Under the pieces are notes generated by a model, which did not search any database, was not told where the DNA came from, and was given only the letters and a program-made list of their open reading frames with translations. The position numbers and the translations under genes were made by a program. A stretch of DNA of 6,755 nt from Planctomycetota bacterium (GTDB taxonomy: Bacteria; Planctomycetota; Phycisphaerae; SM23-33): contig QNCB01000073.1 of the NCBI GenBank assembly GCA_003644335.1, positions 1 to 6,755 of the forward strand, in the 5' to 3' direction. Each line of letters starts with the position of its first letter. The first letter of the stretch is position 1. This document shows, in pieces, positions 4,774 through 6,755 of the stretch.

Positions 4774-6755
4774 CTACTTCCTGGCCTTCTTCTTCGCGGT
4801 TTTTTTAGCTTTTCTCGCGGGCTTGCAACAGCAGGCGGTCAGGACGCCCTTTGGCCCTTTGATAGCGGCATGGGCCGCTGCCAGCCTGGCGATCGGCACG
4901 CGATACGGGCTGCACGAAACGTAATCCAGGCCTACCATGTGGCAGAACTCGACGCTGCTAGGCTCGCCGCCATGCTCGCCGCAGATGCCCAGCTTGATAT
5001 TCGGGCGGGTCATGCGGCCTTTGACCACAGCTATCTTGACCAGCTCGCCAATGCCGCTACGGTCGAGGGCCTGGAACGGGTCGGCGTCGTAAATGCCCTC
5101 GTCGACATACTGGGTGAGGAACTTGCCCGCGTCGTCGCGGCTGAACCCGCAACCCATCTGCGTCAGGTCGTTCGTGCCAAAGCTGAAGAACTCCGCCTCG
5201 ACTGCAACCTCGTCAGCGGTCAGGGCGCCACGGGGCACTTCGATCATCGTGCCGATCTTCAGATACGAGAGTTTTCGCCCCTTCTTCTTTGCGATCTCGG
5301 CGTAGACCTTTTCGACCAGCTGCTTCTGATGGGTCAGCTCCTTAACATGGCCGACCAGCGGGATCATGATTTCCGGCTTGGAACCCTTGACCGCGTAGGC
5401 AGCTTCGATAACCGCCCGGGCCTGCATCTCGGTAATTTCCGGATAGTAAATGCCCAGCCTACAGCCGCGATGACCCAGCATGGGGTTGCACTCGCTGAGA
5501 CTTTCGACCTTGTCGCGGATAACCTTGGGCGTGGTGCCCATGGCCTTGGCCATCTCGGCCTGACCCTTGGCGTCGTGGGGCACGAACTCGTGCAGCGGCG
5601 GGTCGAGGAAGCGGATGGTGGCGGGGAGACCCTTGAGGGCCTTGAAAATACCCACGAAATCCTTGCGTTGCAGAGGCAGGAGTTCTTTCAGGGCGGCTCG
5701 GCGGGCCTTTTCGTCCTCAGCCAAAATCATCTTCCGCATCGAGATAATACGGTCGCCTTCGAAGAACATGTGTTCCGTTCGGGTCAGGCCAATGCCCTCG
5801 GCTCCGAACTTTACAGCCACGGTCGTGTCGTGCGGCGTGTCGGCGTTGGTTCGCACGCCCATCTTGCGGTACTTGTCCGCCAGCTTCATAATGTCGCCGA
5901 ACGGACCTGTCAGCTTCGGATCAACGGTATCAACCCTGCCCGCGTAAACCGTGCCGGTCGAACCGTTGAGGCTAATCCAGCCACCTTCTTTGACGGTCTT
6001 GCCGCCAGCTTTGAGGGTCTTGGTTTTGTAGTCGATAATGCATTCGTTGCTGCCAGCTACGCAACAGGTACCCATGCCGCGGGCGACAACGGCGGCGTGG
6101 CTTGTCATGCCGCCTCGGCTGGTGAGGATGCCCTTGGCGACGTACATGCCGCCAATGTCTTCCGGGCTGGTCTCGATGCGGACGAGGATGACGTCTTCGC
6201 CAAGTTCCGCAGCTACCTCAGCTTCGTGTGCGGAGAAATACACCCGGCCTGTCGCAGCGCCGGGACTGGCGGGCAGGCCCTTGGCCATGCGAGGGGCAGC
6301 GGATTCGCTCTTGGGGTCGAAGGCTGGGTGCAGCAGCTGATCCAGAGCCTTGGGGTCGACGCGGAGGACAGCTTCTTTCTCGGTGATGAGTTTTTCCTTC
6401 ATCATATCGATGGCGCACCGCACAGCAGCCGCAGCTGTTCGCTTGCCCGTGCGGGTCTGCAACATGTACAGCTTGCCCTGCTCGATGGTGAACTCGATAT
6501 CCTGCATATCCTTATAATGCTTCTCGAGCTTAGAGCGAATGACGACGAGTTGCTTATAGCTCTTGGCGTCGACCTTGGCCAGTTGACTGATGGGCTGGGG
6601 GGTGCGGATGCCAGCTACGACATCTTCGCCCTGGGCGTTCATGAGGTATTCGCCATAAAATTTATTCTCGCCGGTGGAGGGGTTTCGCGTGAAAGCTACG
6701 CCCGTGCCGGAGGTTTCGCCCATGTTCCCAAAAACCATCGCCTGGACATTTACAG
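4774..6755 (-). CDS. ppdK: Pyruvate phosphate dikinase, C-terminal 659 residues
   Basis: PPDK interconverts pyruvate, ATP and phosphate with PEP, AMP and pyrophosphate in the cytoplasm. The gene enters from the right edge: the frame is open through 6755 (VNVQA precedes the Met at 6738), so about 240 N-terminal residues are outside the window. Numbering from that Met, residues 1-100 finish the ATP-grasp domain ([20 protein letters not shown], then MLQTRTGKR). The swivelling phosphohistidine domain has [16 protein letters not shown] with the phosphorylated His214. The PEP/pyruvate TIM barrel has [54 protein letters not shown] and GICGEHGG with catalytic Cys586. The His-Cys spacing of 372 is close to the 376 of the Clostridium symbiosum enzyme. 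After the normal family end ([17 protein letters not shown]) comes an added tail of about 28 residues, with Cys-Cys-Cys at 636-638 followed by a Lys/Arg/Ala-rich run. The call is secure. Confidence 0.98.
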   Translation of the reverse strand, partial: VNVQAMVFGNMGETSGTGVAFTRNPSTGENKFYGEYLMNAQGEDVVAGIRTPQPISQLAKVDAKSYKQLVVIRSKLEKHYKDMQDIEFTIEQGKLYMLQTRTGKRTAAAAVRCAIDMMKEKLITEKEAVLRVDPKALDQLLHPAFDPKSESAAPRMAKGLPASPGAATGRVYFSAHEAEVAAELGEDVILVRIETSPEDIGGMYVAKGILTSRGGMTSHAAVVARGMGTCCVAGSNECIIDYKTKTLKAGGKTVKEGGWISLNGSTGTVYAGRVDTVDPKLTGPFGDIMKLADKYRKMGVRTNADTPHDTTVAVKFGAEGIGLTRTEHMFFEGDRIISMRKMILAEDEKARRAALKELLPLQRKDFVGIFKALKGLPATIRFLDPPLHEFVPHDAKGQAEMAKAMGTTPKVIRDKVESLSECNPMLGHRGCRLGIYYPEITEMQARAVIEAAYAVKGSKPEIMIPLVGHVKELTHQKQLVEKVYAEIAKKKGRKLSYLKIGTMIEVPRGALTADEVAVEAEFFSFGTNDLTQMGCGFSRDDAGKFLTQYVDEGIYDADPFQALDRSGIGELVKIAVVKGRMTRPNIKLGICGEHGGEPSSVEFCHMVGLDYVSCSPYRVPIARLAAAHAAIKGPKGVLTACCCKPARKAKKTAKKKARK

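Overview
The window is GC-rich bacterial chromosome, roughly 58-60% GC except for one AT-rich patch. It looks most like a member of the Planctomycetota. That guess rests on a large secreted protein with squalene-cyclase-type repeats, a glycolytic-type pyruvate phosphate dikinase, and heptamer repeats between genes. It is inferred from gene content and style, not from a marker gene.

Layout from left to right. Positions 1-57 (minus strand) hold the first 19 codons of a gene leaving the window, probably RNase III (rnc). A divergent gap of about 190 bp follows. On the plus strand come peptide deformylase (def, 244-792) and an exported 661-residue protein with an alpha/alpha-toroid (prenyltransferase/squalene-oxidase-like) C-terminal half (858-2843). 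The remaining genes all lie on the minus strand and converge on the exported-protein gene. Read in their own direction they are: pyruvate phosphate dikinase (ppdK, C-terminal 659 residues, entering from the right edge), a MntA-type minimal nucleotidyltransferase (4408-4677), a HepT-type HEPN partner broken by a one-base frameshift (4012-4415), and a DegT/DnrJ/EryC1/StrS sugar aminotransferase (2863-3996).

The two housekeeping enzymes are unrelated: deformylase matures nascent proteins, and PPDK interconverts pyruvate and PEP. The mntA-hepT pair is a type VII-like toxin-antitoxin (HEPN RNase plus AMPylating nucleotidyltransferase) inserted between ppdK and the aminotransferase gene. It is more AT-rich than its surroundings, which suggests acquisition by transfer. 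The toxin frame is interrupted exactly inside its conserved core, and its expected catalytic His is an Asn, so the module looks decayed or defused.

The main points of interest are the precise hepT frameshift, the His-to-Asn change in its RX4HXY motif, a Cys-Cys-Cys plus Lys/Ala-rich tail on PPDK, and heptamer tandem repeats overlapping the stop codons of both plus-strand genes. The secreted toroid protein lacks a visible DxDD cyclase motif. No RNA gene, CRISPR array, insertion sequence or convincing intrinsic terminator was seen.
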